The position numbers and the translations under genes are program-made. The notes under the pieces are model-generated. The model ran no database searches. It was not told the DNA's origin and worked only from the letters and a program-made list of their open reading frames with translations. This document shows, one piece after another, positions 1-9,983 of a stretch of DNA of 64,000 bases. This DNA is from Rhododendron vialii. Lineage: Eukaryota > Streptophyta > Magnoliopsida > Ericales > Ericaceae. How positions within the stretch are numbered: the first letter of the stretch is position 1; the number at the start of each line of letters is the position of its first letter. The DNA lies in contig NC_080567.1 of assembly GCF_030253575.1 (NCBI RefSeq), forward strand, positions 31,012,501-31,076,500, written 5' to 3'.

Positions 1-1067
1 ATTAATTCTTTCTCTTTTTATTTGATCACTTTCTCTTCTCTTTTTTTCTTTTTAAAATTTAAACCGTTCAAAATTCTTTTGCGCGTTTAGAATCGCAGAC
101 TAAATATCACGTGTGTGGTACTCACTCAGCACTCAAAAGCTTCATTGTAGTCGTGGACGTCCAAGGCACGGCTTCACCTTTTGCATGGCCGCTGTAATAT
201 TACAGGGACGTCACCCCTTGCGCCTTACTCCACTATACTAGATCAGATGTGTTGGTACTTGGTAGACTAGTTTGCACAGAAGAAAGCACGTGAGTGACGT
301 GCCAGATATATGGGAGAAAAGAATAACTTATTTACTGCAGCGAACAATTTTATCTCTTCGTTTCGATAATTAATGGTTCGAATTTTAAAATAACTCTACC
401 AGGTAAGAGTTTAAGAAGAGTTTTTTTTTTAAAAAATCCGTACACTTTTGGACACGCAAGATTGAACGCTGTAAAATTTAGTTTATGAAGCCACTTGAAT
501 AAGTTTTTTTCCGGAATTTTCGAAGCTTGTTAGTGCCTTTCTTGTTGAAAGTCAAATATAAGAAGGGGAAAAAACCGAAATTCCGTTGTGTACGTGTCAT
601 ATAATATTTGTATGATTTTAATTATTTTCTTTACCAAACGGTAGGAGGATTACATTAAAGGATGAGGTGGGCTGTAGTTCGGGTGGAATTTAAAATAAAA
701 ATAATATATATATATATACACACACTAGTATTTGTCTGTGTCTGAAGACACGACTCGAACGCTCAATTAAAGTTCTACCATATATGAGTTTTACTTCCGT
801 AACAAATAAAATCAATATGGATTGTGTCGATTATCATGTATATATCAATTAAAGTTTTGCTTCTATAACAAATAAAATCAATTCAAAATCATTACTTTTA
901 AATAAGTAAGTGTTTGGGAAATTGATCTTGACTGTTGGTAGCAAAACATGAATGATTTAGACTTATAGAAACTCTTAACACTTGTTAATCATAGGATTTA
1001 GAAATGAAGGGTCTAGATTTATAAAAAGATTCAAAAAATGAGCTTCGTTATTATGTAGATACAGTCC
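1..1067. other. Intergenic, no gene seen
   Basis: AT-rich sequence with a (TA)n/(CA)n stretch near 700-725. No open frame with family resemblance, no tRNA-like or TIR structure that I can support. Confidence 0.6.
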
Positions 1068-1437
1068 CCTTCTACTAAAGGCATCATTAACTTGCTAAGT
1101 TAATAATTTCATGAGTTTGATATTGTTTCCAATCAAATTTTGATAATCCAAACCGTTTAATGTATGCAGAACGTGATTTTAAGGATACGTTCGAAAAAAT
1201 CTGCAAAAAATATGATTGGGAAGGACTTGATCCGAGCAATTTTTCATAAAAATGCTATAAATGCATTTTTATGAAAAACTATTCAGATCAAACCATTTCT
1301 GGTCATATTTTTTGCTGATTTCTCATATGTATCATTAAAATCACGTTCTGCACACATTGAACTGTTCGGATCATTAAAATTTGATTTGGAAAGAGGAAGT
1401 CCTTAACCTAACAAGTTAATGGCACTCTTAGTAGAAG
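1068..1437. repeat. Long foldback (hairpin) element, about 370 bp
   Basis: The two halves are reverse complements over almost the whole length. The left arm begins CTTCTACTAAAGGCATCATT, and the right arm ends with the complement of the same motif (AGTAGAAG). The arms meet near 1252 with only a few bases of loop (ATGCTATAAATGCAT region). Internal landmarks such as GCAGAACGTGATTTTAA recur inverted in the right arm. Arms differ by scattered substitutions, so it is diverged but would still fold strongly as RNA. Interpretation: a spacer-less foldback MITE; superfamily not assignable because no clear target-site duplication was seen. Confidence 0.8.
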
Positions 1438-2811
1438 CTTGGTGGTGTACATATATATATGAAATTTTTTTAGTTCAATAAATTCTAGCCCACCTCATTT
1501 TACATGTAAAAGTTTAGAATTAGAACTTGTTGAAGATATCGACTTAGATTCGATAATAAATGATTTATACTCTCTAAAACAACATATGGCACAACTTAAG
1601 TAGAGCACAACTTCAATAGTGCATATTTTTTTTATGTACTCTTCTTTTCTTTATTTTTGAGCATTTACGTATTTATACACAAATTTGTTGGACATTAATT
1701 ATAAAACTCTTTTTTTGTTTATATATATATTAAATTTTAGGTTAGCCGGAACAGATTAAAGTGTGTGGTTCTGCTCTTGATTCTTTTTACAAGTTTGACA
1801 TACAGGCTTTTCTTCACAGACACGGAATGGACATGCACCAGCTGCCATTAGTACACTGATGGTTATGATATTCAGAGCTAGCCTTCGTTTACGAAGAGAA
1901 GGGGAATTAATGCGGAATGGCATGCACGTGGACGGCGGTGATGGCTGGATGGGGATAGCAGGTTTGGCGGTTCGTCGTCCCCGGTGTTAGTGGGAAGTGA
2001 TGCGGACAATGAAGACTCTCTGAAGAAGAAGAAATTAAGGAGGAGAAATTTTTTACTGCCAGGTGGTCACGGGCCACGTGGTGTCGAGCGCGTATTTTAG
2101 CCATCCAAACGTGTTTGAAATGGTTCAAATCTGTTTAGGCTTAAGGGGGTGTTTTGGTAATTTCATATTAAAAAATCACCCAAACAAGTTTGTACTGTCT
2201 AAAACACGTTTGAATGACCGAAATGATGCTCAGCACCACGTGGCCTTGCCCACCCAGGCGCTGAAAAACTTCTCAAGAAGAAGAGGTGTCAAAACACTTT
2301 TCTCCTGCTTCAAAGCCGGCGTTAGTCAAACTTGTGTATTGGAAACACGCCAGTGTCAGTGTAACAGAATCCATGATTATTATTATTATATGCAGTGGCG
2401 CCCGGCACAAGTACAGAAGTACTCTACATATTTGCCAGTGCCAGTGTAACAAAATCCATTATTATTATACACGGGATTTACGTATAAGTGAAAGATTGTG
2501 TTTGATATTGTATTCGGATGGTCATCTATACAGCATTTTTTATGTACTTGTACAACACATTATATTTTATTTGGTTACGTAGAAATACATTTCATTTGGC
2601 CCTCGCTTCGCTTAGTTCAAATCTTGCGTCCGCCACTCCTCCTACGGTGCAGGTACTTCACATGTCCATCACTTTTCAATATAAAACTTTAACTGGCACT
2701 TTATTTCCCTACGATACACTGAATCCCATTTTAGAAAATTGCTCTCAAGGTTGTGATCTCATTTTTACTCTTGAGATCTCTCCAATGTGATCATCATGAG
2801 AAAAGCGTTAA
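1438..2811. other. Intergenic with a local direct repeat
   Basis: No supported gene. Two related segments, about 2349-2388 and 2433-2468, share the motif CAGTGTAACARAATCCAT followed by ATT repeats. GTGGCG-type motifs near 2395 and 2625 in opposite orientation hint at a degraded TIR element, but support is weak. Confidence 0.4.
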
Positions 2812-3270
2812 TCACCGTATTCCCATTTTGACTACAATAATTCTACAACACACCTATACACAATAATTTTATGTACGTGATCATCATGTGCATTTGTTTT
2901 TGTATTTTTGTGTGGTTATAGCAATAGTGTGTTTTGACTATCTTACTGTTCATAATTTCATTGATCACCGCATTCCCATTTTGACTACAATAATTCTATA
3001 ACACACATATACACAGTAATTTTATGTACGTGATCATCATGTGCATTTGTTTTTGTATTTTTGTGTGGTTATAGCAATAGTGTGTTTTGACTATCCTACT
3101 GTTCATAATTTCATTGATCACCGCATTCCCATTTTGACTACAATAATTCTATAACACACCTATACATAGTAATTTTATGTACGTGATCATCATGTGCATT
3201 TGTTTTTGTATTTTTGTGTGGTTATAGCAATAGTGTGTTTTGACTATCCTACTGTTCATAATTTCATTGT
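2812..3270. repeat. Three tandem copies of a 152-153 bp unit
   Basis: The unit starts ATCACCGCATTCCCATTTTG and runs through GTACGTGATCATCATGTGCA to TACTGTTCATAATTTCATTG. Copies start at about 2812, 2964 and 3117. The second and third are nearly identical; the first is slightly more diverged (CCGTATTCC). No coding potential. Looks like a recent local tandem amplification or a minisatellite seed. Confidence 0.9.
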
Positions 3271-3623
3271 ATATAAATTTTATATTCATAAAATTAGTTT
3301 ATCGGATATCGATACTCAAATACTTGGTCGAATTATATTTTCTTTCGACTGATCAGGTAGAAAGTCATAATCTATATGTGTGTATGGTGGGTTTCTCCTA
3401 GAAAATTTTGTCTATAGTTTAAGAATTTTTTTTTGAACGGCAATTCATTTAGATAAGTAGTAATTTTTGTAAAATGAAGTTTTAATTGATGCATGTGATA
3501 AAAATGAACGGTCTCAAAATCCGTATTTTTGCGAGCTTTAGCTTGTTTAGACAATAGAAAAAACCCAACCACAACATCAATCACAAGTTCGAAACACATG
3601 CTATAATTCATTTAGATGACTTA

Positions 3624-3861
3624 GGCTCCGTTCCGGAACGTAAAAAAAGCCCTTTTTTTTAAGAAGGTAATTTCAAGCTAAAAAATTATGGATTTATTGA
3701 AATATAAAAATATGCAATATGGATCTTGTTTGAAAGATCTCATCGAGATCTTTTATACAATGCAAAAAAAATTAAAAAAATATATATTTTTTACTTTATT
3801 TTTGAGTTTAAAAATGTGAAATAAGCTGCTTATTTTTTAAAAAGATTTCTGGAACGGAGCC
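3624..3861. mobile_element. PIF/Harbinger (Tourist)-like MITE, copy 1
   Basis: 238 bp with inverted ends GGCTCCGTTCCGGAACG and CTGGAACGGAGCC, flanked on both sides by TTA (3621-3623 and 3862-3864). A 3-bp TTA target duplication fits PIF/Harbinger elements. Inside are stretches shared with the copies at 9745 and 60164 (TATGGATCTTGTTTGAAAGA; GTGAAATAAGCTGCTTATTT). Non-coding. Confidence 0.8.
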
Positions 3862-3864
3862 TTA

Positions 3865-5437
3865 ACATTGTCTAAATATATATATCAACCCCTTAAAAAT
3901 AGTGGTTTGAAATATCAAAACAAAATCTTGAACAGTCTATTTCATCACCTGAAAGACCACCACCACCAGACCAGGGCATTGTTTGTGGGTCTTGTAGCAT
4001 CAACAATGACTAGCATCATCAATGACATCAAAAGTGACGCCCAAATTTTCATTTTTCTGCACATCAAAACAAAATCTTGAGCAGTCTATTTCATCCTCTG
4101 TTTTCTTCAACTAGACAAAGGGACGGAGACCAAATGATCATTGTCGAAGAAAGAGATCACTTTCAGTAGTGGGGAGGTTCCTATTCTGGCTATTCAGGTG
4201 TTTGTAGAAACGTGTACTTCACGAGACTTAAAAAGGAAATCTTGATCCTAACCCAAAATTCCAAAAGGCACAGACAAATAAAATAAAATAAAATAAGTTA
4301 TTTTTTTGAATTAAAGAGAATCAATCTATTGTGAGAGAATAACATGTCTCGTAAAACAGAAAATAAGTATTTTAAAAACAAGAATCTTAACGGGACGGGG
4401 CTTAATATGAATTGGATTTGGCATGATTTTGTTGCGATCATATCTTCCAAACCTATATTGATCTTAACAGGACGGGGCTTAAGTATTCTTGCGATCATAT
4501 CTTCCAAACCAATGCTTCCATGATTTTGTTTTTTTTCCACCCCCCCCTCTATCTGAAGTTCTTCCACTCGAGGCATTTGTATCAACTTGATCATGAGATT
4601 AATAGACTAATTCGGCTCCGTACGTACACAATGAAATCGTGTGATTAGTGAAACCAAGGAATTTTCAGCGATTAGTGTTATCGTTTTGTGCATTTGGTGG
4701 CGCGGGTTTTTTTTTTCTTCATAACTCAAGTGTCTGGTCAGCTTACACACGTCTCGAATAATCCTTAGGAACCAATCCTATCGCACAATAAAAAAGGAGC
4801 AAAGTCCCATATAAATTTGAGTGTATTTGGCATACGTTATACCGACTATACCAGACTCCTTTTTGAATAGTACATAAGTTTGTGCTACTACCCAATGTAA
4901 TATATATTGCAAAAATTGTGAAATATACAAATACAGCCTTAGCTTAAGGCACGGGGGCGCTATTTCGCAAAAACTGTGAATATGTAGCAAATTCAAATCA
5001 CATTAATAGAGAAATTTAATTTTATTTACGCGTAATTATACAGATCCATATTCATTAGGTTTCAAAGTTTGTATATATGATCTCTATTTTATACTATTGC
5101 ATCGAAAAGAACAGAAAAGAAAAGGTTCTCAACAATTAGGAGAGCGAGCAGAAAACACAAAAAGAGTACACATGATCTCTGCTAGGGAAAGTTCTCTACA
5201 TAAACGAATACAAGATCAGATAGATTAAAGAAATATTTTTGGGCACGTTTGATTGTCGGATTTCTTATTTTCTTTGATAACCATTCATGATTTCAATAAT
5301 GACTTCATATATAGGAATCCATGATATATCAATGGGAATACAAAGAGGATAACAAGAAAAATGTCCCGGCCGGAGATTTTTTTTCCCCTTACCAATATTG
5401 TATGTATATATTAGCAGGATGTTAGTAGGTTAGTCTA
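3865..5437. other. Intergenic with small local duplications
   Basis: No supported gene. CAAAACAAAATCTTGAACAG near 3918 recurs near 4065 with one change. About 4388-4520 holds two diverged copies of a unit containing GGGACGGGGCTTAA and GCGATCATATCTTCCAAACC. The rest is AT-rich without recognisable features. Confidence 0.5.
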
Positions 5438-5487
5438 CAGGAGGTTTCAGAGGCTATATATTCAAGGTTTGAATCCCAAATATCCAC

Positions 5488-5545
5488 GACGGGGCTCGAA
5501 CCCTGGCCTCGTACATGAGAAAGACAGGAGTTACCAACTGGGATA
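5488..5545 (-). repeat. tRNA-like SINE head (fragment)
   Basis: On the minus strand this reads TATCCCAGTTGGTAACTCC (A-box-like) followed about 25 bases later by GGGTTCGAGCCC (B box), the spacing of a tRNA-type pol III promoter. No complete tRNA fold or acceptor stem is visible, so this is taken as the head of a tRNA-derived SINE. The CACTA-like element begins at its A-box end. Confidence 0.5.
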
Positions 5546-6065
5546 CGCCAAAAATTGCCTTTGCCGGCGGTTTTTTTACCGGCGGTAATTTAACCATCGG
5601 AAAAGGGTGCTATTACCGGCAGTAATGACAAACTGCTGCAAAAGGTAATTATAAACGCCGTTTATTAACGGCATTAGTAAAACCGCCGGTAAAAGTAACT
5701 ATTACCGGCGGTAATATAAAACCGCTAGTAAAAGTAACTATTAACGGCGGTAAGCAAAACTGTCGGTAATAATACATTATAATATAAATATTATTATTTT
5801 TCTAATAAAACACATAATCTTATGTAGCTTAGTGAGTAAGTGCTCGGGTATTAATCAACAGGTCGCGGGTTCGAATCTCGGCAATGTCATTTTTTTTCCC
5901 GAAACTATTAGCGGCGTTATCAAAACCGCCGTTAATAGTTTGAAACCTTTACCAGCGGTAATTTACCGCCGTTTTTGTATTCCCGACAATTGTTTTGCCG
6001 ACGGCGGTTTTGAGACTATTACCGGCAGTTTTTTAATGCCGCTAAAGGAAAAATTTGGCGTAGTG
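5541..6065. mobile_element. CACTA-like non-autonomous element (MITE)
   Basis: The right end read inward is CACTACGCCAAATTTTTCC; the left end is TACGCCAAAAATTGCC with the first bases altered, so the ends form an inverted repeat of the CACTA type. Both flanks carry many short copies, in both orientations, of a TTACCGGCGGTAA-type motif, as expected for CACTA subterminal repeats that bind transposase. No transposase is encoded. A tRNA-like module lies inside (5826-5885). A hAT-like MITE is inserted exactly at the right end (6066-6710). No 3-bp target duplication is clear. Confidence 0.65.
5826..5885 (+). other. tRNA-Asn-like sequence inside the CACTA-like MITE
   Basis: GTAGCTTAGTGAGTAAGTGC (A-box-like) is followed by an anticodon-arm-like GTATTAATC and then GGTCGCGGGTTCGAATCTCG (T-arm/B box). 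Order and spacing match tRNA-Asn(GUU) genes, where GCTGTTAACC and GGTCGCAGGTTCGA occur, but the anticodon loop is changed and no paired acceptor stem is apparent. It is probably not a working tRNA gene but could keep an internal pol III promoter. Family comparison is from memory. Confidence 0.5.
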
Positions 6066-6710
6066 TAGGGCTGTAAACGAACTGAATCGAGCCGAACCCT
6101 GTTAAGTTTGGCTCGGGTTCGTTAAGGTATGAGTTTGGCTCGAGTTCGATTCGAGCCTGAACAACTTGGCTCAAGTTCGGCTGGTTAAAATTTTTCAAGG
6201 CTCGAGTTTGGCTCGGTTGGATTCGTTAAGATACTAGTCTGGGTCGAGTTTGGCTCGGATTTGGCTTGAGTTCGATTCAACCTTGAACATCTTGGCTCGA
6301 GTTTGGCTTGTTAAACTCAAATGAATCTAGCCGAGCCGAATCTAAGCTCGAATTGAGCTCGTCAAGACTTAAGTTTGATTTGACTCAGCTCATTAAACTC
6401 AAGCGAACCCAAACTCTCTCATTGATCGTATAGAATTTGGGAGAAAAATAAGTATTGAATTATATATACAACTTTAAAATTTTTTACATTTACAAATAGA
6501 CCCCTATTGAATTATTAATTAAATTTAAGTATAGGTTCGCGAACCTAACCGAGCCCAATACCGTTAGGCTCAGGTTTGACTCATTTACGGAAAGAGCCTA
6601 AAATTGAGGTTCAGGTTCAGTTCATTTAGCAGACGAATTGAACTCGAACAAACTCTTACCGAACCGAGCTTCGAATAGTTTGCGAATGGCTCGGTTCATT
6701 TATAGCCCTA
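6066..6710. mobile_element. hAT-like MITE with exact 8-bp target duplication
   Basis: 645 bp. Ends are TAGGGCTGTAAACGAAC and, read inward from the right, TAGGGCTATAAATGAAC, followed on both sides by CGAGCC motifs. It is flanked by the perfect 8-bp direct repeat GCGTAGTG (6058-6065 and 6711-6718), the target-duplication length of hAT elements. The interior is rich in GGCTCGAGTTCG-type short repeats; non-coding. The target is the right terminus of the CACTA-like element, so this insertion is the younger of the two. Confidence 0.8.
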
Positions 6711-6718
6711 GCGTAGTG

Positions 6719-7097
6719 GCAGTCGGAAACATTTATAAAGAGAAAGAAAAGAAATTACAAGCAGCCGTGCCGAAAATAAATGCTCACATTTTGTCTGGTG
6801 CCCATCCACCAATTCGATCTCCTTTACACCTAACCCAACAGCCATCAAAATGTAGAAATTCTTTTGACTATTATGCAATTAATCAGGGCCGTGGGTGATG
6901 CAACTGAGTGAGGACTAACTAGAAACAAGACAAAAAGCCTAGCTACTAAAATGAATGGTCTCCAACAAAATATAGGAAAATTCCGAAAGTTTTGTAAAAA
7001 GAAATAAAGGAGCACTAGTTTATTTGTCGTTTGTAAAAAGTAAAACAAGAAATTAACAAGAAAAAGAAAAACAGTGGATCCGCATGTCCGAAAGAAG
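6719..7097. other. Intergenic, no gene seen
   Basis: Immediately follows the second target duplication and so is the original right flank of the CACTA-like element. A-rich, no recognisable gene or repeat. Confidence 0.5.
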
Positions 7098-7338
7098 TAC
7101 TTCCCCGTTTCACTTTTTTCTTCTTAATTAAAAAATAAGTACTTATTTTTAACTTTCAAACTTAAAAATAATGTATTTGCGAAAATAATTTTTTAATTTT
7201 TTTTACATTGTTCAAAAAATTTCATCGAAATTTATCAAACAAGATCTATATTGCATATTTTTTGATTTCGGCAAGCTCATTATTTTTAAGCTTAAAAATA
7301 AGTACTTAAAAAATTTGGAAATTGAAACGGGGCAAGTA
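7098..7338. mobile_element. MITE with TACTT-CCCCGTTTCA inverted ends
   Basis: Left end TACTTCCCCGTTTCAC and right end TTGAAACGGGGCAAGTA are inverted repeats. The interior has AAAATAAGTACTTATTTTT and ATCTATATTGCATATT stretches recalling the TTA-flanked family at 3624, 9745 and 60164, so it is probably a diverged relative. No clear target duplication. Confidence 0.55.
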
Positions 7339-8090
7339 GTCAATACATAATTTATATAGAACATCAGATTTTTTTTTTAAAGAAACATGTACTAACTAGT
7401 AGGAGTAATTAGTGAAACGGCTGTGTGAAAGACTGCAGAGATTAGTCTGAGGTACACGCAAACGAATTTGCGGACCACAGGGTTGGCAGGGGTGTTGCCT
7501 TGAGAAAAACGGCACCCTTTATTGATTTTTATGGGCCCATTTCACGTCCTTCAAATTGAGATGATTCAAACAGCTTGTTATTTCTATTTTTTTTTATTGT
7601 TCTTGAAAAAATTAGTTCAATCCAATATGGTTCATGATTCAAGCTGCTCGTTATTCCTATTATGGTCTATTGGTTCTGGTCCACGATCTTAATTTTTCAT
7701 TCACTCTATTAAACAGAAACTACGTACGTGCTTTCACAGCTCAGTTTCTTCTGATTTTTCTTTATTTTCTTATCCTCTTCCGACCTTTTTCATTTCTCTT
7801 TACAAAATAGAAATGTGAAACTGGTGCATGCACAGTTGCTTTTGCTCAGATATTCCAATGCTTTTTCCTCTTTTACCTTTGCAATTGATAGAGATATGGG
7901 TACTTTGGGCACCTTTCGCATCCATCTCGAGTCTCACGAAGATGATCAGAGTTGCTTATATTGTTTTAAATTTTTGTAAAAAATCAGATATTTTGTTCTT
8001 GCTCAATCAGATTTTTTGTTTGTTCTAGGTGCGATCAACTCTTGTAGGCTAAGTTGGACAATATATTGATCACAAGAAGTTAGTTAAGGC
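7339..8090. other. Intergenic, no gene seen
   Basis: AT-rich, only short random-looking frames. Two diverged copies of a CAAGCTGCTYGTTATT motif near 7568 and 7637 are the only internal repeat noticed. Confidence 0.45.
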
Positions 8091-9074
8091 TTGTGTGCGC
8101 TACCACAGCCCCGGGTGGATCGGGGCGGCTTGAAAAAGTATTGTTTTTTGAAAAATTGAGGAGTCGCCATCCGGATTTGAGGTTTGCTACCCGAGATTTT
8201 AATTGAAAATGATTTTTGAATTTGAAAACTAGAGATCATTTGGGTTCGGAAGCCATGTTACAAGAGAGGAATGATTTTACGGCACCCTTCTCGTCCGACA
8301 CGAGGTCGGTCTCTACTCAAAGCTTGTGGGATTTTGTTAAAAATATTTTGTTTCATTAAAATAGCTAGCAGGTATCCACTTTTATATCAAGTAAAGAGTG
8401 CATGCATGTGTGTACAGTATATATCAATGAAATGGCATGAAGTGAATAATAACAGAAAAAATGAACATTTGCCATTGGAATCACTCTTGAGTGTTCAGGA
8501 GTGGTCTAAGCGCTCAGGAGTATTGCTTAACCACCCTGCAAATTTTGGTTGGAGAACAGGTGCATGCAATATGATACCCAAAACAGGAATGCAAAACTGT
8601 TTAAGCATTGAAAGTGCTTAGCAGAGGGTTTGGATGGCAAGAGACAAGCTCTGATCATCAAAACCATTCCTCCTTGCTACTGAAAAATGAATCTAACTGG
8701 ACTTTTGAAGGACCGGTGCACATTCAATACTTAAAAGATTACAGAAATGATAATATACAAAAGAAAGCGAGGTGCAGTAATGAGCAGCACTCTTGAGCGC
8801 TCGGAGTACTGCACACCTTGTTTGACTTTAAGCAGAAAACGGACCCATTTTGACATGTTGATGTTTTCATTCTGTTTTCCGAAAACATGGTACTCTAATA
8901 ATAGCAAAAGATTTGTTCTTGAATAGACGTTGGAGAAAATGAGTTTTTACCCTTAGAAAACAGATTATATACGTTAACATGTCATAACGGAACCATTTTA
9001 TTTGCAAAAACACCAAATTTTCCTACTGGATATTCACGGAAAATGCAGATAAATGAGATTGAAGATAGTCCGGT

Positions 9075-9206
9075 GGCTGGCTCCCACATCGGGAGTTTGG
9101 GTTTGGGTGTGTATTTAAAGGGTTTACTCTACTTCTCCCTAATCAGCAAATACTTAGGTGAGTTGGTAGGTAAAATTACCCTCCTGACCTTCATAAAAAA
9201 AAAAAA
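9075..9206 (+). repeat. A-tailed repeat with snRNA-promoter-like boxes, copy A
   Basis: CTCCCACATCG (9081-9091) resembles the plant snRNA upstream sequence element RTCCCACATCG and is followed after 20 bases by TATTTAAAG (9112-9120). The segment then runs through GGTGAGTTGGTAGGTAAAAT to a terminal A run. It is nearly identical to copy B at 9319. The A tail suggests retroposition. No recognisable snRNA body follows. Confidence 0.55.
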
Positions 9207-9318
9207 CTAAGTTGTTCTTACCCATTATGGTGGTGACCGACCTCTGGTGTAGGCCCCTTGGGCCGGCCTGTCGTAGTGCTGCGATCCGCGGCGAGGCTCT
9301 TGGGCTTGCGTCAGTTGG

Positions 9319-9449
9319 GCTGGCTCCCACATCGGGAGTTTGGGTTTGGGTGTGTGTATTTAAAGGGTTCACTCTACTTCTCCCTAGTCAGCAATTGCCT
9401 AGGTGAGTTGGTAGGTAAAATTACCCTCTTGACCTTCATAAAAAAAAAA
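9319..9449 (+). repeat. A-tailed repeat with snRNA-promoter-like boxes, copy B
   Basis: Same organisation as copy A: CTCCCACATCG (9324-9334), 22 bases, TATTTAAAG (9357-9365), the same downstream body, then an A run. It is preceded by a GC-rich stretch (9228-9318) absent from copy A, so either copy A is 5'-truncated or the stretch is unrelated flank. Starts TG and ends CA before the A run in both copies, so a tiny TRIM-like LTR pair is an alternative reading. Confidence 0.5.
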
Positions 9450-9562
9450 GAAAAAGAACACAGTCCTAAGCACTCAAGAGTGTTTCCAGCTGACTGGAAA
9501 CTTATTTTGTGATATTTTTGCTCTTGTTTTTACACTAAGATCACTCAACCTCATGCCCAGTA

Positions 9563-9660
9563 TGAAGAACTGGAGTTGGCTGAGTGGCCTCCCTCAGAAG
9601 GAAAACAGCCCTGAAGAACTGGAGTTGGCTGAGTGGCCTCCCTCAGAAGGAAAACAGCCC
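9563..9660. repeat. 49-bp tandem duplication
   Basis: Two identical copies of a unit starting TGAAGAACTGGAGTTGGCTG (9563 and 9612). Non-coding. Confidence 0.9.
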
Positions 9661-9744
9661 GTTGCTAGGAGAGAAAAGTATTTTTACCTTTATGATTAGA
9701 ACCTTGCTTCTTGGATGAGTTTGGAAGATGAGTTTGGAAGACAA

Positions 9745-9983
9745 GGCTCCGTTCCACAACGCAAAAAAAACTCTTATTTTTTAAGAAGACAATTTTAAGC
9801 TCAAAAATTATGAATTTATTGAAATGTAAAAATATGTAATATGGATCTTGTTTGAAATATCTCATTGAGATCTTTTATATGATGTAAAAAAAATTGAAAA
9901 TTTATTTTTCATTTACATTATTTTTTAGTTTGAAAATGTGAAATAAGCTGCTTATTTTTTAAAAAGATTTCTGGAACGGGACC
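9745..9983. mobile_element. PIF/Harbinger-like MITE, copy 2
   Basis: 239 bp, ends GGCTCCGTTCC and CTGGAACGGGACC, interior closely similar to the copy at 3624. Flanks are CAA on the left and TAA on the right, so the target duplication is no longer perfect. Confidence 0.7.

Noticed and set aside
5826-5885. Functional tRNA-Asn gene
   Set aside because: Anticodon loop altered and no acceptor stem found; kept only as a tRNA-like module.
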